Shown here piece by piece: positions 15,891 through 24,405 of a stretch of 64,000 nt of DNA (the first letter of the stretch is position 1; each line of letters starts with the position of its first letter). Location: assembly GCF_023544465.1 (NCBI RefSeq), contig NZ_JALPVL010000011.1, positions 62,001-126,000 of the forward strand, given 5' to 3'. Source of the DNA: Paractinoplanes maris. GTDB taxonomy: Bacteria; Actinomycetota; Actinomycetes; Mycobacteriales; Micromonosporaceae. A model generated the notes under the pieces. It saw nothing but the letters and a program-made list of their open reading frames with translations, was not told where the DNA came from and did no database searches. Both the position numbers and the translations under genes were made by a program.

Positions 15891-18800
15891 TCAGCGCGGG
15901 TGGACGACCGGCTGCTCGGCGGTTACCTCGTCGAGCGCGCCCGACTGCGCCGGGGCCGGTTGCTCGGGCTCAGCCGGGTCGTCGGCCGGCCGGCCGATAC
16001 CGAGGATGTCCTCACGCGTACGGGGATAGGGCCCCCAGCCGTCGCGCAGCACGTGGATGTAGACGGCCTGAAGGCAGACGCCGACGCGGGCCGCGAGGTC
16101 GGTGTCCTCCGCCCGGCCGAGACGAACAGCGCGGGCGAAGTGGTCGAGAGCCTCCATGTGCCGCCCCTGGTCGAAGCACGAACGACCGGCGTTCTCGTGC
16201 ACGACGCTGCGCAGGGTCTCGGGCACCTCGGAGCCGGTGGCCTTCGCGAAGAGACGGTCGGCCTCCTTGAAGTCGCCGCGCAACCGCAGGATGTGGGCCA
16301 GCTCGGCCTGCGCGATCACCTCGGACTGCAGGTCGCGGGCCGATTCGGCGTGGGCCAGGGCCAGCCGGCTGGCGGCGGCCGCCATGCCCAACTCTCCCAG
16401 CAGCCGGTAGACCTCGGCCCGCACACTGAGCAGCCCAGCCTTGGCGACGTTGTCGACCTCGTCGGCGAGCGGCCCGTCAAGGCGCTCGCCCAGCTCCCGG
16501 AGGGCCTCACGGTCGTCGACCACTTCCCGCAGCGTGCCGCCGTCGAGCCGCCAGCGGATCGCCTCGAGATCGGCGGCGGAGAGGGTTGGGCGCTCCTTCT
16601 CCGGTTCGGGCGCGGGTTTGGCCGTGTCGAGCCGGCCCTGGTGCACCGCCATCCGCTCGTCGATCTTCGCGCGTACCGAGACCGCGCCGACCTGGTCTGT
16701 CGTGATCGGCGGCTCCCCGGTGATCGCCCCACCCTGGAACAGGTCGGAGAGGTCCAGATCGATGACTACTCGATCCGGCGACGGGTCGGCTGCCTTGTGC
16801 TCGGGTGCGCGAACTGTCTGTTCCGGCGACACGACCTGTTCCGGCGACACGACCGATACCGCCGCGGGTGTCGACTGCGGCGCGATTCGCTGGGATTCGA
16901 TGCGTTCCGGCGCCGTTTCCGTACCGGTCGGCACAACATCGGAACGGTCGGCCGCGCCGTCGCCCGCCTCGTCCGGCTTGGGGCTGAACCACATGCCACC
17001 GAAGGTGGTCTCCGCGACCCGCTGAGGCGCGTCGGCTCCCGACACGGCCAGCCGCCCGATCGGCCGCAGGTTGTGCAACGTCCCGTCCGGATCCATGTAC
17101 GGCGCCGCGTGCGCCCCCAACCGCGCCGGGTCATCCGGTGTCGCACCGCCGTCCGGCCCGCTCACCGGCCCGGCGTGCCGGGACGCATCGGGCGCGTCGG
17201 AAATGGAGCCGGCTGCGACGGCGGCCGGTTCGGTCTGCCCGGGTCCGGTCCCGTTTCCGGGTGCCGCCGGCTCGACCGCGCCGTCCGCCACGGGCGGCGT
17301 GTTCTGACCGTCCGCTCGTTCCGAGTTGTGCTGCGGCGTGGCGGGTGGACTGTCTGCCGGAGAGCGCTGCGCGGGCACTTCCGGGTGGGCGTCGCTGCCG
17401 ATGGCCGGCGGTGCCGACCGAGGGGCCAGCGGGAAAGTGATCTGCGAGGAGGTGCTCTGACGCCCAGCCGGCGACTGTGGTGCGATCAGCCGCGGATCCT
17501 CGGGTCGATCCGCGTCGGCTCCCGCGAATTGCGGCCGCGGTGCGTCCTGCGGCGAGGTGCTCGGCTGTCCGTCTTGCGGCCGTCCGGGCGGGGGAATGAC
17601 AGACGGGCCCAGCGGCTGGGTCGGCACTTCAAGATGAGGCTGCGCAGGTTGGCCGGTTTGCCCCGGTCCTTCGGCGATGCGCTCCTGGTTGCCACCAGGC
17701 GAGGGAGTCGTGAGTAGCGTGTCAGCCGCCAGCGGGCCGGTCGGCAGGTCGGCGTCCCGCGGGACAGCCCGATCCGCCGCGGACCGAAGCACAGGCGTCC
17801 GCTCCCCGCGAGGCGCACTGACCGGCGCCGAGGCAAGCGACGTCGGACGCTCTTCCTCAGCCCCACGCGGAGCCGGCGCCCACGGCGAGACCTGTTCCGG
17901 TGTGCCCGGACCCGCACCCGGCCACCCAGGCGTCTGGCGCCGAGCCGCGTGCTGGTCCGGAGCCGCCTGCTCGATCGAGTGCTGACCCCCCACCACCTGA
18001 CCACCGGCCGAATACTGATCCAACCCGACCTGGTCCTGCCCCTCCCGCGGCGGCGAGTGCTGCACGACATGTTGCTGCGGCGGGTATTCACCGTGCGGGC
18101 GCGGCCCGTTCTGCGTTTGCAATCCGGCCGCGTTGTCCCGCGCCTGCTGACGAGGCACCTGCTGTGGCGGCGGCTGCTGTGACGGCGGCTGCTGGCCGTG
18201 CGGGTGCTGATCGGCCAGCTCATGCTGCGGCCACTGCGAAGCCGGCTGCCGGCCGGGCGCCTGCCGTTCACCATGCGCAGGCCGGCCGGCGGCGTGCTCG
18301 CCGTTCGGCTGCCGCCCAGTCGCATCCTGCTCGGGCGAGCGCTGCCCAGGCGCAGGCAGACCCGGCGAGTGCTGCCCGGTTGCATGTTGCGCGGGTGCGT
18401 GCTGGCCCGATGTGGACCGCTCGAGCGGGTGCTGGCCCGGTGCGGGTCGGCCTGGTGTGTGTTGGCCGGGTGCGTGCTGACTCGGGGTGGGCTGGCCCGA
18501 TACGCGTTGTACGGGTGCGTGCTGGCCCGGTTGTGCGGTCAGGTGCTGGTCGGAACCTTCCTGACGCGGCGTGTACTGCCCGTGCTGGCTCGGCGTGAGT
18601 TGGCCGGGTGCGTGCTGGCCTGGTGTGGACTGCCCGGATACGTGCTGGTCGGAGCCTTGCTGACTCGGCGCGTATTGCCCGTTTCCGACCTGGCTCGGGG
18701 TGTGTTGGTCGGAGCCGTGCTGGCCGAGCGTGTACTGCCCGGCTCCATGCTGACCCGGCGCGGGCTGACCGGAGGCCTGCTGGCCCGGTGTGAGTTGCCC

Positions 18801-21800
18801 GGCCACGTGCTGACCGGGGGCGTGCTGGCCGGACGCGTGCTGGCCTGGCATGGGTTGGCCGGAGGCCTGCTGGCCGGGCGCGTGCTGACTCGGCGCGTGC
18901 TGGCCGGGGGTCTGCTGGCCCGGTGTGGGCTGCCAGGGCCGGTGCTCGTCCGAATCTTGCTGGCCTGGTGTGGGCTCGCCGGACGCGTGCTGGCCCGGTG
19001 TGGGCTGTCCGGACCCGTGCTGAGCTGGCATGGGTTGGCTGGGCGCCTGCTGCCCGGGCGCGTGCTGGCCGGGGGCCTGCTGTCCCTGTGTGGGCTGCCA
19101 GGGCCGGTGCTCGTCCGAATCTTGCTGGCCTGGCGTGAGCTGGCCGGACGCGTGCTGGCCCGGTGTGGGTTGTCCGGAACCGTGCTGAGCTGGCATGGGT
19201 TGGCCGGGGGCCTGCTGGCCGGGTGTGTGCTGGCCGGGCGCGTGCTGGCCTGGGGGCTGCTGAACCGGCGCGTGCTGGCCGGACGCGTGCTGGCCCGGTG
19301 TGGGCTGTCCGGAACCGTGCTGAGCTGGCATGGGTTGGCCGGGGGCCTGCTGGCCGGGTGTGTGCTGGCCGGGCGCGTGCTGGCCTAGGGGCTGCTGAAC
19401 CGGCGCGTGCTGGCCGGGGGCCTGCTGTCCCTGTGTGGGCTGCCAGGGCCGGTGCTCGTCCGAATCGTGCTGGCCTGGCGTGAGCTGGCCGGACGCGTGC
19501 TGGCCCGGTGTGGGCTGTCCGGACCCGTGCTGAGCTGGCATGGGTTGGCTGGGCGCGTGCTGGCTGGGCGCGTGGTCGGGGGCCTGCTGTCCCTGTGTGG
19601 GCTGCCAGGGCCGGTGCTCGCCCGAATCGTGCTGGCCTCGCGTTGGCTGCTCGGACGCGTGCTGACCCGCCATGGATTGACCGGACGCGTGCTGACCCGG
19701 CATGGGTTGGCCGGACGCGTGCTGACCTGCCATGGGTTGGCCGGACACGTAGTGACTGGGCGTGTGCTGGCCAGGCGAGTGTTGAGCGGGTGCGTGTAGG
19801 TCCGGAGTGGGTTGCCCGGGCAGGTGTTGGTCAGAGCCTGCTCGGCCGGGCGTGTGCTGGCCCGGTGTGTGGTGGCCTGGGGCGTACTGGTCCGCCGCGA
19901 ACTCTTCGGGCGCCTGGCGAGCCGGCGCCTGCTGCGCCGCCGCCGGTGGCGGAGAAGTCTGCTCGCCCGGGGTGCGCTGGTTGGGGACCTGACGGTCCGC
20001 GAGGTGGTGGACCGCCGAAGCCGGCTGGACCGAGGACGGCTGGACCGAGGACGGTTGCGGCTGGACCTGCGGCTGCGGCTGCGGCTGGGCCTGCGCCTGC
20101 GGGTGCTGCTGCGCCTGCGGCTGGGGCTGGGACGGGTGAGCGGGATGGTGCTTGTCGCCGTCGTGGGAGCCGCCGAACAGCTTGTCGACCGCGCGGCGGA
20201 AGAAGTCGCCTGTCTTGTGATGCGTCGGCGCGTGGTCGTCCGGCGGTTGCTGGCTGGGAACGGCCTGCGGCGTGACGGGATGCTGATCGGACTCCGGGGC
20301 CCATTCAGCGCGCTGGCCGGAAGGCTGAACCGGGTGTCCCGCCGCGGGCCGGCCCGGTGCCGGGTGTCCGTGCGTCGGCCGGCCGTGGTCCTGGGATCGG
20401 GTCGGCGGTTGGCCGTGCGACGCGGCGGCGGGCTGGCCGTGGACGGCTGCTGGTTGACCGGGGCGTTCGTCGTGGGACGGGCCTTCGGGGAGCTGCTCCG
20501 GCCGATCGGACTGCGGCCGGCCGGCCTCGACCGGTGCGGCCGGGTAGCCGTACGGCGGAATCGGACCGCCAGGAACCTGATCGTCGGGTGACGCCGGTGC
20601 GGGCCGCAGGTTCGGCGGTGGGGGCACGGGTCGCGGCGTCGCCGGCGGGACTGGCGTCGAGTACTGCTTGATGGGCAGCACCGGCGGCATCGGGCTCTGC
20701 GGTGCGGCCTGGGCGTCGCCGCGCGGGGCGGCCGGCGACACGGGAACGTGCGGGCGCGGCGATTCCTGGGCCGGCGGCTGGATCGGGGCCGGGCCGCGAG
20801 TGAGCGGCGCCGGACCGTACGAGGTGGGTGTGCCCGGAGCGATTGCCGGACCCTGAGCCGCGGCGGGCGGCACGGAAGGCGGCGGCACGGCGCCCGCGGG
20901 CACCACCCCGTGCGGAGCGCCCTGGGATGACGGCGTTTGCGGCGCCGACCGGTACGGGTCGGCGGGGTGCATCGGGTCGTGCGGTGCGCTCTGCGGCATC
21001 GGGCCACGCGCCGCGACCGGGGGCGGGGTCGCCTGGCCGGGGACCGGAGCCTCGGGAGCGCCCGGCGACACCGGGCGGCCGAGACCGCTGCTGGGCAGCG
21101 CGGCGGGAGGCGCCTCGTCCGCCACCATCGACCATGGGTCGTCGCCTTCGGACAGGAAGACGTGCGCGGTACGCGGACTGCGCCGGGAACGCTGGCCGGG
21201 CACCTGGAGCCGGGGGTCGGTGTTCGCGAGCGACGGGTCGCCCGGCCGCTGACCGGCCTGTCCCGGCATCGGCGGCACCGCGTCCGGCGTGGCCTGCCCC
21301 GGTGTCTCCGCGCCGGCCGGGACCGGACCGCGGGGGCCGGCCTGCCCGGGCTGCGGCGGCAGCGGTCCGCGGACATCGGGTTGGCCTTGCTGCGGACCGC
21401 GTACGTCGGGTTGGCCCTGGTGGGGTGCGACGGATTGGCTCTGGTGGGGTGCGAAAGGAGCGCGCGCGTCGGGTTGGCCTTGCTGTGGCGCAAAGGCAGC
21501 ACGTGCGTCGGGCTGGCCTTGGTGCGGCGCCCGGGGAGCGCGAACGCCGGCCTGCTCCTGCTGCGGCGCAACTTGGTCGTGCCAACCGGGCTGGCCGTGC
21601 TGCGGCGGAACTGTTCCGCGTGCGTCGGGCTGGCCGTGCTGCGGCGGCACTGTTCCGCGTACGTCGGACTGGCCCTGCTGCGGCCGGACCTGGCCGCGCC
21701 GGCCGGCGCCGTCGACCGCTCGCGCCGCGTCCTCGGCGGGCGGCTGCAGGTCGTCGGCCGGCTGGCCGGCGGTGAGTGGCCCGCGAGCGGCCGGCCCGGA

Positions 21801-23561
21801 ATCGGCCGGGATCAGGCCCGGCGGCTGCGGCGGGATGGAAGCGCGACCTCGCTGGCCCGCGCCGGGCGGCTGAGCCGAGGCGGCCGGGGCCGCCACGCCG
21901 GGAGCCGGAGGCGGCGGGGTCTTCGGGGTGACGGGGACCGGGGGAGGGCTGACCACCCGGGCCGCCGGCGTCGGCGCGTGGCTGTCGACGACGCGGGGTG
22001 TGGTCGGGGCGGCCGTCTTCTTGACGACGCGTGGCGGCGGAGGCGGCTCCTCCTTGCCGACCACGCGCGGCTCCGCGGGCGGCGCCGCCTTGCTGATCAC
22101 TCGCGGACCGGTCTCGCGGTCGTCCTCGACGGTGGGCACCTCGGCGGAGGCCGCCGCGACAACGTCGCGATCGGTGTTGCTCTCGCCGGCCCGATCCGGA
22201 GCGTCGGCCGGGGGGCGTTCGCCGGCCCAGGCCGGGACCTCGCCGGCCGGCTCGACCCGGGCCCGCCCGGTCGTCCGCGGAGCTTCCTCGACCCAGCCCT
22301 GGCCACCGGCCGGCCTGCCGTCGTCCCAGCGCTCGTCCGAGACCCAGCCCCGCTGGTCGTCCCAGGTCTGCTGGGCCGCGGCCGGCCGGCGCTCGTCCCG
22401 GACCGGACGGCGGCGGGGGCGGTCGTCGACGATCTCGCCCTCGATGGTGCGCGGCGCCCGGCGGTCGAGGATCTCCCCATCGATCGTGCGGGGAGCCTCG
22501 ACCGGACGGGAAGCCTCGACCGGGCGCGCAGCCTCGTCGCGCGCCACCCAGCTGCGGCGGTCGTCGGACTCCTCGGGCCGTGGCCACCGCTCCTCGTAGA
22601 CCTCGCGGCGGCGCGGCGCCTCGGCCGGGCGGCGCTCGTCGTATTCGTACGCGTCGGACCGTCGCCGTCCGGAGCTCCGCCGGTCGCGGACCTCGGCCGC
22701 CTCGTCGTGGCCGTGCTGCGGGGCAGCCGGCTCGTCCCACAGCATCTCGGCGCGCCCGCCCGACCTGAGCCCGTCGTCGGCGTACGAGTCGGGGTAGGAC
22801 CGACGGGGGCGGTCGTCGTAGTCGTAGGCGTCGTCGCGGCGCGAGGCCGGCCGCCGGTAGAGGTTGTGCGGATCCTCCGGGCGGCCCTCGGGCACCCGGG
22901 CCCGTCCGCTCGCCGCGGCCGGCGGGGACGCGGCCGGCGGGGGAGCGGCCGGGCGCTCCTCCTGGCGGCGGGGCCGGCGCTCCTGAGGGGCACGGCGGGG
23001 CTGGTCGTCACGGCCGGGACGGCGGCGCCACCGGCCGGCCGGGCGTTCCTCGTCCTCGCTGCGGCTGACCTCTTTGACGCCCGGGTCGGGGCCGTGACCG
23101 TAGGCCACCAGGTCGCGGTGGTCGAACGGCTCGTCGATGTCGTCGTTGGGGTCGTAGCGGTCCTGGTGCCGCCGCTGGACGGCGTCGGCGAACGTGTCCG
23201 GCGCGTCGAAGTCGGCGCCCAGCTCGGGGCGGTTGAAGTCGACGCCGTCGAAGTCGTCGCCGGCCAGGTTGGGCTGCGACGTGTCGACCGGCGCGAAGCC
23301 GGGGTCGTCGAGCCAGCCCGGGCGCTCACCGTCGAACGCCGCCTGCGGGCGCGGCTCACTGCCGGCGTTGCCCTGCGAGCGCCGCCGGCGCCGGGCGGCC
23401 AGCTCGTCGACCGGGCTGTCGTGCTCGCCGCGGCGGGTCGGGATGATCGGATCCGGACTGTCCCGCCGCTCGTACGCGCGCTCCTGGGCGACGGCGGACT
23501 GGGGCATGATCGAGTACTCGGAGTATTCGTCGTCCCAGTATTCGTCGTCCTCGAAGCTCAT
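15891..23561 (-). CDS. Giant repeat-rich, mostly disordered protein with C-terminal TPR-like domain
   Basis: The product has 2556 residues. It starts with an acidic Tyr-rich tip (MSFEDDEYWDDEYSEYS), followed by about 500 residues rich in Arg, Asp, Glu and Pro. Next is a Pro/Ala/Val segment and a region of 12-13-residue GQPD(V/A)RG repeats (about 622-744). Then comes a long Pro/Gln/His region that includes a pentapeptide array at about 1230-1775, and more Pro/Ala/Gly-rich sequence. Only the last 270 residues look globular: helical, TPR-like repeats (AGLLSVRAEVYRLLGELGMAA; EVIAQAELAHILRLRGDFKEADRLF; HMEALDHFARAVRLGR). No signal peptide or membrane helix is seen. I place the start at ATG 23561 because the 18 extra upstream codons are not acidic and lack a ribosome site. 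The conserved TPR end supports real coding. The function is unknown; a scaffold or condensate-like hub is a guess. Confidence 0.8.
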   Translation of the reverse strand: MSFEDDEYWDDEYSEYSIMPQSAVAQERAYERRDSPDPIIPTRRGEHDSPVDELAARRRRRSQGNAGSEPRPQAAFDGERPGWLDDPGFAPVDTSQPNLAGDDFDGVDFNRPELGADFDAPDTFADAVQRRHQDRYDPNDDIDEPFDHRDLVAYGHGPDPGVKEVSRSEDEERPAGRWRRRPGRDDQPRRAPQERRPRRQEERPAAPPPAASPPAAASGRARVPEGRPEDPHNLYRRPASRRDDAYDYDDRPRRSYPDSYADDGLRSGGRAEMLWDEPAAPQHGHDEAAEVRDRRSSGRRRSDAYEYDERRPAEAPRRREVYEERWPRPEESDDRRSWVARDEAARPVEASRPVEAPRTIDGEILDRRAPRTIEGEIVDDRPRRRPVRDERRPAAAQQTWDDQRGWVSDERWDDGRPAGGQGWVEEAPRTTGRARVEPAGEVPAWAGERPPADAPDRAGESNTDRDVVAAASAEVPTVEDDRETGPRVISKAAPPAEPRVVGKEEPPPPPRVVKKTAAPTTPRVVDSHAPTPAARVVSPPPVPVTPKTPPPPAPGVAAPAASAQPPGAGQRGRASIPPQPPGLIPADSGPAARGPLTAGQPADDLQPPAEDAARAVDGAGRRGQVRPQQGQSDVRGTVPPQHGQPDARGTVPPQHGQPGWHDQVAPQQEQAGVRAPRAPHQGQPDARAAFAPQQGQPDARAPFAPHQSQSVAPHQGQPDVRGPQQGQPDVRGPLPPQPGQAGPRGPVPAGAETPGQATPDAVPPMPGQAGQRPGDPSLANTDPRLQVPGQRSRRSPRTAHVFLSEGDDPWSMVADEAPPAALPSSGLGRPVSPGAPEAPVPGQATPPPVAARGPMPQSAPHDPMHPADPYRSAPQTPSSQGAPHGVVPAGAVPPPSVPPAAAQGPAIAPGTPTSYGPAPLTRGPAPIQPPAQESPRPHVPVSPAAPRGDAQAAPQSPMPPVLPIKQYSTPVPPATPRPVPPPPNLRPAPASPDDQVPGGPIPPYGYPAAPVEAGRPQSDRPEQLPEGPSHDERPGQPAAVHGQPAAASHGQPPTRSQDHGRPTHGHPAPGRPAAGHPVQPSGQRAEWAPESDQHPVTPQAVPSQQPPDDHAPTHHKTGDFFRRAVDKLFGGSHDGDKHHPAHPSQPQPQAQQHPQAQAQPQPQPQVQPQPSSVQPSSVQPASAVHHLADRQVPNQRTPGEQTSPPPAAAQQAPARQAPEEFAADQYAPGHHTPGQHTPGRAGSDQHLPGQPTPDLHAPAQHSPGQHTPSHYVSGQPMAGQHASGQPMPGQHASGQSMAGQHASEQPTRGQHDSGEHRPWQPTQGQQAPDHAPSQHAPSQPMPAQHGSGQPTPGQHASGQLTPGQHDSDEHRPWQPTQGQQAPGQHAPVQQPLGQHAPGQHTPGQQAPGQPMPAQHGSGQPTPGQHASGQHAPVQQPPGQHAPGQHTPGQQAPGQPMPAQHGSGQPTPGQHASGQLTPGQQDSDEHRPWQPTQGQQAPGQHAPGQQAPSQPMPAQHGSGQPTPGQHASGEPTPGQQDSDEHRPWQPTPGQQTPGQHAPSQHAPGQQASGQPMPGQHASGQHAPGQHVAGQLTPGQQASGQPAPGQHGAGQYTLGQHGSDQHTPSQVGNGQYAPSQQGSDQHVSGQSTPGQHAPGQLTPSQHGQYTPRQEGSDQHLTAQPGQHAPVQRVSGQPTPSQHAPGQHTPGRPAPGQHPLERSTSGQHAPAQHATGQHSPGLPAPGQRSPEQDATGRQPNGEHAAGRPAHGERQAPGRQPASQWPQHELADQHPHGQQPPSQQPPPQQVPRQQARDNAAGLQTQNGPRPHGEYPPQQHVVQHSPPREGQDQVGLDQYSAGGQVVGGQHSIEQAAPDQHAARRQTPGWPGAGPGTPEQVSPWAPAPRGAEEERPTSLASAPVSAPRGERTPVLRSAADRAVPRDADLPTGPLAADTLLTTPSPGGNQERIAEGPGQTGQPAQPHLEVPTQPLGPSVIPPPGRPQDGQPSTSPQDAPRPQFAGADADRPEDPRLIAPQSPAGRQSTSSQITFPLAPRSAPPAIGSDAHPEVPAQRSPADSPPATPQHNSERADGQNTPPVADGAVEPAAPGNGTGPGQTEPAAVAAGSISDAPDASRHAGPVSGPDGGATPDDPARLGAHAAPYMDPDGTLHNLRPIGRLAVSGADAPQRVAETTFGGMWFSPKPDEAGDGAADRSDVVPTGTETAPERIESQRIAPQSTPAAVSVVSPEQVVSPEQTVRAPEHKAADPSPDRVVIDLDLSDLFQGGAITGEPPITTDQVGAVSVRAKIDERMAVHQGRLDTAKPAPEPEKERPTLSAADLEAIRWRLDGGTLREVVDDREALRELGERLDGPLADEVDNVAKAGLLSVRAEVYRLLGELGMAAAASRLALAHAESARDLQSEVIAQAELAHILRLRGDFKEADRLFAKATGSEVPETLRSVVHENAGRSCFDQGRHMEALDHFARAVRLGRAEDTDLAARVGVCLQAVYIHVLRDGWGPYPRTREDILGIGRPADDPAEPEQPAPAQSGALDEVTAEQPVVHPR
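18240..19870 (-). repeat. 15-bp minisatellite coding for a pentapeptide array
   Basis: On the minus strand the DNA has a 15-bp period coding for about 100 variants of (H/Q/P)-x-(P/S)-G-Q. Higher-order copies exist: a DSxEHRPWQPT block appears four times, with spacings of 54, 115 and 55 residues. Such near-identical blocks point to recent unequal recombination or slippage. The repeat also keeps both strands free of stops, which creates long spurious plus-strand ORFs. Confidence 0.85.
21330..21695 (-). repeat. Second coding repeat: 12-13-residue GQPD(V/A)RG units
   Basis: In the giant gene, units such as PPQHGQPDARGTV, PQQGQPDARAPFA and PHQGQPDVRG recur about nine times with variable spacing. 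The array is separate in sequence and period from the pentapeptide array. Confidence 0.7.
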
Positions 23562-23969
23562 GCCGCGGCCCCGCGCGCGAGAGGCGCAAGAGGACGGCGA
23601 ACGCACGTACGGCACCAGGGGGAGTGCCCCTCACCCCACAGCCGCATGCTTCGCCCCCCGTTCGTCACGCGTGCCCGGATCATCCCCTCCCACGCGATGG
23701 ATGTGGAAGGTTAACCACGGATTTGCGGGCCGCGCCAGCACCCTGACGGGCGCTTCCCGCGGCGTCGCATCGGTGCCGGGACCGGGCTGAGGTCCCGGCT
23801 CGTTGCTCCGCCGTGTTTCTTCGTCGGCGGAGAGTACGCGGACCAGCGGCGAACAGTTCAAACGGTGTCAGGCGATGTACAGATCGTTCGCCTCGGGAAA
23901 CGTGATGTCACCAAGAGCAACCCGCCGAACTTAAGCAAGTCTTAAACCCGTTCCGGCGATACGGACGAG

Positions 23970-24107
23970 TAACCTGCCGATCCGGCAGTGGCGCATCACA
24001 CGCTCCCGGAAAACGGATCAAGGTGCTATGCGGTGTCACGGTGGAGGAGCGCCCGGGACGACGATGTCCCGGGTGGAGCCCACGACACCGACCGAAAGGA
24101 GCGGATC
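23970..24107 (+). promoter_or_regulatory. Promoter-like element and folded leader of a small transcript
   Basis: A TAnnnT -10 candidate (TAACCT, 23970-23975) lies downstream of TTAAG/CTTAA arms at 23931-23945. The leader contains GATCCG/CGGATC (23979-23984 with 24014-24019). A larger element follows: GGTGTC+GTGG pairs with CCAC+GACACC (24032-24044 with 24080-24089). It is topped, after an internal loop, by CCCGGGAC/GTCCCGGG (24052-24059 with 24066-24073). AAAGGAG at 24095-24101 follows. The architecture is riboswitch- or attenuator-like, but I cannot match it to a named class. Confidence 0.4.
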
Positions 24108-24227
24108 ATGCCGCGCCTCGAACTCGGCGCCGTACGCGCCACCTGGCGGGCGGCCCTGCGCCGCCTCGACGCCTGGACGCTCGAAAGCCTCAACTCCCCG
24201 GCCGGCGGCCGCCGCCCCCGTCTCTGA
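24108..24227 (+). CDS. Small basic ORF of 39 codons
   Basis: An ATG at 24108 sits six bases after a good ribosome site (AAAGGAG). The predicted peptide, MPRLELGAVRATWRAALRRL followed by DAWTLESLNSPAGGRRPRL, is basic with a central amphipathic helix and no signal peptide. It is the only good ORF between the giant gene and the pirin gene and is bracketed by a folded leader and a terminator-like hairpin, so it looks like an independent unit. It could be a real small protein, a leader peptide, or a chance ORF on a regulatory RNA. No family is recognised. Confidence 0.5.
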   Translation: MPRLELGAVRATWRAALRRLDAWTLESLNSPAGGRRPRL

Positions 24228-24353
24228 TGGCCGCCGCCGCGCATTAGTAACGCGAACGCTCACACCGTCCTGCCCCCCATGCCGGTGTGAGGTCGTGCCT
24301 GCGCGGTAGTGCCGGGACCGGAACGGCGGCGGGGTTCATCCCCGCCGCCGTTT
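24200..24353 (+). ncRNA. Candidate small RNA with C-rich hairpin loops (6C-like)
   Basis: Two hairpins expose runs of C in their loops. GGCGGCC/GGCCGCC (24204-24210 with 24229-24235) has CCCCC in the loop. CTCACACCG/CGGTGTGAG (24259-24267 with 24283-24291) has CCCCCC in a 15-base loop. A 13-bp terminator hairpin follows at 24322-24352. The actinobacterial 6C RNA is defined by two stem-loops with C-runs, so this is a candidate. The first hairpin has only five C and overlaps the end of the 39-codon ORF, which weakens the case. Confidence 0.4.
24322..24353 (+). terminator. Terminator hairpin after the small ORF / sRNA
   Basis: A perfect 13-bp stem AACGGCGGCGGGG/CCCCGCCGCCGTT (24322-24334 with 24340-24352, loop TTCAT) is followed by TTC. 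It separates the small transcript from the pirin gene. Confidence 0.75.
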
Positions 24354-24405
24354 CGGCGATCTGCTGTCCCTTGTTTTGTCACACCCGCGGCGTAGCGTCC
24401 CCGGT

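Noticed and set aside
18198..19388. Long plus-strand ORFs of up to 396 codons opposite the giant gene, with hydrophobic Leu/Arg/Cys-rich products
   Set aside because: They are antisense readings of the 15-bp repeat, which lacks stops in several frames. They have no ribosome sites, families or sensible composition, while the minus strand ends in a clear TPR domain.
24041..24052. Similarity of GGAGGAGCGC to the core of the SAH riboswitch
   Set aside because: Only a short match; the rest of the conserved core and a methionine-cycle gene are missing.
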